Of a stretch of 64,000 nucleotides of DNA, positions 37,870 through 64,000 are shown piece after piece. Location: assembly GCF_002775205.1 (NCBI RefSeq), contig NC_036447.1, forward strand, positions 6,560,501 to 6,624,500, read 5' to 3'. The notes below the pieces were generated by a model that saw nothing but the letters and a program-made list of their open reading frames with translations, did not search any database and was not told the DNA's origin. The DNA is from Xiphophorus maculatus. Lineage: Eukaryota > Chordata > Actinopteri > Cyprinodontiformes > Poeciliidae. Each line of letters starts with the position of its first letter. Positions within the stretch are counted from its first letter, which is position 1. Position numbers and translations under genes: made by a program.

Positions 37870-38250
37870 GCACTAGAATGAGGTTTTTCTGTCCGCCTCA
37901 AAATGAGTTTATTTTGCAAAACGGCAACGGAAGCGCATTTTTTCGCATCACACGAGTCACGTGATCTACAAACGGATATTAATAATGGCGGAAAAAATGA
38001 ACAATACGACGATATATATATTTTTAAATCTGTGTAACATATTTAGCATCCCAATTCACATTACTTAGTGTGGATAAAAACCAGGATATTATCATAAATC
38101 AACTTAAACATTGGACGCTATGCTGCCAACACTTAGCTTTCGTCAAGAGATCATAAGCGGAAGTGAGAGCGTTGCCATGGTGGCGGCAATGTACGGCTAA
38201 CCGTTGCCTTGGTAACCGCCATAAACAAGAAGACAGGAAGTGGGATTGAT
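37870..38250. other. Segment with X-box-like motifs and ATGGCGG phrases
   Basis: Contains GTTGCCATGGTGGC (38171-38184) and GTTGCCTTGGTAAC (38203-38216), the latter a good RFX X-box, plus AATAATGGCGGAAAA near 37985. It resembles promoter or mobile-element leader sequence, but no gene is attached to it. Confidence 0.35.
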
Positions 38251-38677
38251 GGTGCCCAGTATGTTTTTTTAATGACTTGTCGCCGAACAAATTTATTCAC
38301 ATGTGATTTTTGTTGCATTTCTTATTTAATGGAAATCAAAAACATTAGTTTTTTTCAACCATGGCGAAATATTGACATTTCATGCAAATTTGTATTGAAA
38401 ACGCAGCTGCTGTGGATCTAAAGTATTTGGGTAAATATGAATTCATTTTCCTGTCATAACTTCTTTTTAAAACATAATAATGTAATATTTTTTGCTATTT
38501 TGTTTTACACTAAAAGCTGGGAAAACTGACCGCTTTAGTTTGTCTGCATGGAGGATTAAAGCTGGTGTCATTTTCCACCCCAACAATAATGATTTCTTGG
38601 CAATAAGGGAATAAAACAAGATGAAGTCGTTCAACTGAAACTGCTCTAACAAGGTCTGCTTATAAAACATTAACGTG

Positions 38678-39057
38678 CACTGCAAAAACATAACGTTGTC
38701 TAGCTTCTAGTGCAAATATTTTAGTACACTTGAAATAAGACGAAAGTAACTTAGAAGTAAATTTTCAGCCAGACATAGGTGCGTGTCTTTAGTAAATTAT
38801 TCCTTAATATAGATTTTTTTAAGTGCTATTTCCACTGGCAGATTATTTAACTAAAAACACATGAAAAATGTCTTGTTATAAGTGAAATAATCTCCCAGTG
38901 GAACTAGTGTGTTTTCATCCATATTAAGGAATTATTTACTTAAAACATGCACCTTTATCTTGCTGAAAAGTTACTTGTTAGTTTTATTTCTAGTATACCA
39001 AGATATTTGCACTATATGTAGACCTATAATACTTGGTAAGATTTTGTTTTTGCAGTG
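38678..39057. repeat. Fold-back MITE family A (full-length copy)
   Basis: Starts CACTGCAAAAACATAACG and ends GATTTTGTTTTTGCAGTG. The central dyad TTTCCACTGGCAGATTATTT pairs with AATAATCTCCCAGTGGAA. It lies immediately downstream of the myom2 stop codon, so part may be transcribed in its 3' UTR. Confidence 0.7.
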
Positions 39058-39239
39058 TAGTAGACATTTTGTTTCTCTTTTTTCTTCCTTCTCTTGTTGT
39101 GTAGTGAATGTAAAGCTTGTATTTAAGTATAAGCAGCAGTTTTTAATTTTTAAGCTAAAGAAACTAAACATCTCCCATTTTCAGCCTCCATGTTTCCAGC
39201 AGTGAATGTTTTGCTCTCAGACGTCGATGCCTCTTCCGC

Positions 39240-61430
<22,191 letters not shown>

Positions 61431-61729
61431 CTACAGACAAGCAAACACAGTAAAGAATAAATACATCTATCAAATCAACTTTAGAAATATATGAAAAAAA
61501 AATGTCCCCATTTGAATTTGGTGTTCATATGTAATGAATTAAAAACCGTATTGGGATAGATGTGGACTTTTTCTATGGATTTAATTAATTGTTGTTTGTC
61601 ACTACACACACGTAAAATGAGATATACAAAATAAACAGAACTGCACACTATAAGGTTTAGTAAAGAAGAAAAGGACCTTTTGTGTTTGTGTAGGAATAGT
61701 TGGACCGTCATATCACAAAAACATTATGG

Positions 61730-62684
61730 CAGAGGTGTCCAAACTGTGGTCCAGGGGCCATTTGCGGCCCTTGAATTAATTTTGTGTGGCCCCTGACTGC
61801 AATTCAGGAATAGCACAAATTTGGTCAACAGATACTTTTTATTTTTGTATAATATTTTCCATGGAATAAACAGATTTTTTTGTATTTCTTACACCCATGA
61901 AGGTTGTAAGAAATAATTCCTACTTTCATTGCTGCACTGTAAAAATGTTTTGCTGTAAATAGAGTCATTTTTTTACAGGGTGGGAATAAACTAAAAACAT
62001 TCTACAGACTTAAAAAATGTCATATAAATCCAAAGTTGTTAAAATATTACATTTCTAAAATCAATTAATCAGGATTAATTCTTTCAGCCAAAATTTTATT
62101 TAGCTTTTCTTATAGAAAATGTAACCCAAACAAAGATTAATCTGTAAATGAAATGCCATCTTGGACAAATAAAATTCTGTTTTGTTACAGATTATATATT
62201 TTTTAGGTTATGGCCTGAGCTTTAACACACATGTTAACTCACTCTTGAAGCAGAATCAACAATAGAAGTGAAAAACTGGCTCAGAGGTCTAAAATGCAAG
62301 CAGAAAGCACATTTTGCATTTTATTGGGAAATCCAGGTCTCAGAGTCCGGAGGACGAGTTGAGAAGCTTAGGATTCAGTCAGTAATGATTTGAGTCATAG
62401 CCTCTTCAGAAAGTTGAAAAACACAGAATCCACAGGAATAAACTCTTGAAATAAATCAGATTGTGTTAAATGAATCTATACACACGTTTCATATGAGCCA
62501 ACCGTACGATCACCAGGGATAAGAAGTCATCAAGGCAGTGACATTACTTATTGTGAAGGTAAAAGAGAAATAATTCACAATAATATTGCTTTTAATTGGG
62601 AGAAAAAAAAAATAAAATTTTGGCCACTGAATATTTTCAGCTTGGGGATTTTGGCCCTCAGTGCAAAAAGTTTGGACACTACTG
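61730..62684. mobile_element. Nonautonomous hAT-type transposon with perfect 8-bp target duplication
   Basis: The 955-bp element has inverted ends CAGAGGTGTCCAAACT and AGTTTGGACACTACTG (near-complement) and is flanked by CATTATGG on both sides (61722-61729, 62685-62692). The ends resemble the hAT-Charlie type (CAGGGGTGTCCAAACT). No transposase is visible. It lies in the myom2 intron upstream of the last recognised exon. A decayed left end is at 19935. Confidence 0.85.
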
Positions 62685-62692
62685 CATTATGG

Positions 62693-64000
62693 CATCATTG
62701 TATGCAAGTATATAATGTTGCTGATACAAAACTTTAAATATTTTTATTGTCTATTTATCTCTTTCAGATCATTTCCTCCAAATTCACTGTTTTAGTTCTG
62801 TTTTTAATATATATTCTATTAATTAAAATTCCTTTTTGGGCTTCAGTGGTGCAGGAGGAACTGTTGCTTTGCAGAAAAAAAAAACGGTTCAGGGATTAAA
62901 TCCCTGCTTGGTGCTTTCTGCATGAATTTTTCATTCTCTCTGTTTGCATGTTTCCATTTATTGATCTCCCTATCAGTTTTCCCCTAATTCGAAATCTTAA
63001 AAAAATTATCAAAATGTTGTTAATGTCCAAGTCCGGATGTGAACCTGATGGAAATGTTGTGAAACTGAGCAGAGCTGCATATAAAAAAACATTTTTTCAA
63101 ATCTTAATGAACTGGAGGAAACTGGAACAGAAACAAGAAACCAAAAATAATTTCAGAAACTAATAAAGACGATAAGAATAGAACGACTTGAAGCTATTCA
63201 TTCATTGGGTGTACTTAGTTTTTCCAATGACACTATAAGTTGGCAGGGAAACTTTTTTCCTGCGCTTGTGTACAGGAGTGGCTAGTCACCCGATCAGGTT
63301 TATGTTTTTATAACTATTTTTACCCTAAAACATCCAAATCAGAGGCTTGTTACAGCTTTAATCCATTTGGCACTTTCTCTTTTTTTAATTCTGGCAGCTT
63401 TAAAAAAAATCTCTGGATTAATTTTACAGCTGACCCAACAACAGATCTTCCAGCTTCTGTATTTTTCTGTTTTCAGGCTGCCAACACTGAGTCAAGGGTC
63501 TTCGTTCCACCCTGAGGGCGAAACTTAAGGACCAGACAATCTGCCATGACATCAAGTGCATTCCCTCTATAGAAGGAAGAAATGTGACCTTCACTCAAGA
63601 CAGAACTATTTTAAGACGATCCTCTTTCTCAGCTGCTGCAGCATAAAGTCACTCCTCTATCTGACTCTGTTCTTACTTGTTTTCACGTCATAAATACAAT
63701 CTTTTTTTATTTACATTGAGTAAAACGTTAATAAAAAAACTTCAGGGAAAAACAAACAGAGAGGGAAGAAGAGATTAAAGGAAAGAGTGAAGCAGGAAGT
63801 GCGAGACAGAGGGATAGGAATCACATGCGGAGGGAGGAATTCATGTCTCGAATGACACAAAGGTCAGCACTTTGATACGAACAGCTGATGGCTCCGTCAA
63901 CTCGATGCCGTAATCTGTAACTTCCAATCTCCTGTTTCCTGAAAAACTCAGCTCAGAAAAACCAACGGTAAAAAATAAAAAGAAAGAAAAGTTGGGTTGG
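62693..64000. other. Upstream myom2 intron or flank without recognised exon
   Basis: I looked for the exon encoding the first part of Ig My2 on the minus strand and found none with a convincing match and splice sites. A tRNA-like phrase was not found either. Confidence 0.4.

Noticed and set aside
63880..63950. Possible missing My2 exon on the minus strand (RLEVTDYGIEL...)
   Set aside because: A faint likeness to the Ig My2 strand exists, but there is no donor with the phase required by the exon at 61430 and the likeness covers only a few residues.

Overview
The window is AT-rich, intron-rich vertebrate DNA. The gene content (a fibril-associated collagen, ptp4a1, lgsn, fam83b, a myom2-type myomesin) and the compact introns full of short DNA-transposon remnants point to a teleost fish, probably a percomorph. 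There are no bacterial features, CRISPR arrays or rRNA genes. The human counterparts of the first four genes lie on chromosome 6p12-q13, with LGSN and PTP4A1 neighbours there, so most of the window looks like a conserved block. The myomesin gene at the right edge is an addition relative to human.

Layout: (1) 1-3.8 kb, the last two coding exons and 3' UTR of a collagen gene on the plus strand, best read as col9a1. (2) 7.37-11.39 kb, the complete coding region of ptp4a1 (PRL-1 phosphatase) on the minus strand, with a long 5' leader in the same exon as the start codon. That leader carries a 21-codon upstream ORF. A GC-richer stretch at 14.0-14.86 kb is the likely promoter. (3) 16.9-22.7 kb, lgsn (lengsin, a glutamine-synthetase-fold lens protein) on the plus strand, with a CCAAT/TATA promoter, an 8-codon first exon, a long low-complexity exon and two catalytic-fold exons. 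(4) 24.34-34.57 kb, fam83b on the minus strand, four coding exons, convergent with lgsn; CTCF-like sites sit at the convergence point. (5) 39.24-61.43 kb, the 3' part of a myom2-like gene on the minus strand. Thirty-two exons keep a continuous reading frame for about 1,311 residues, from the end of Ig domain My2 through My3, five FN3 domains (My4-My8), five Ig domains (My9-My13) and an unusual Pro-rich KSPTPP tail. Its 5' end lies beyond the window.

The noncoding space holds several dispersed families: a fold-back MITE with CACTGCAAAAA ends; an ACTTGAGTAA-rich family; a family carrying paired X-box (GTTACCTAGCAAC) motifs; a fold-back family with AACCAATCAGAGCCAGGAGG; two hAT-type elements with perfect 8-bp target duplications; and an intragenic duplication inside myom2 introns. 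I found no wholly new gene system. The most noteworthy points are the ptp4a1 upstream ORF, a Phe-to-Tyr change in the presumed CK1-binding FxxxF motif of fam83b, the KSP-repeat tail of myom2, helix linkers encoded by dedicated tiny exons, and transposon-borne X-box pairs.
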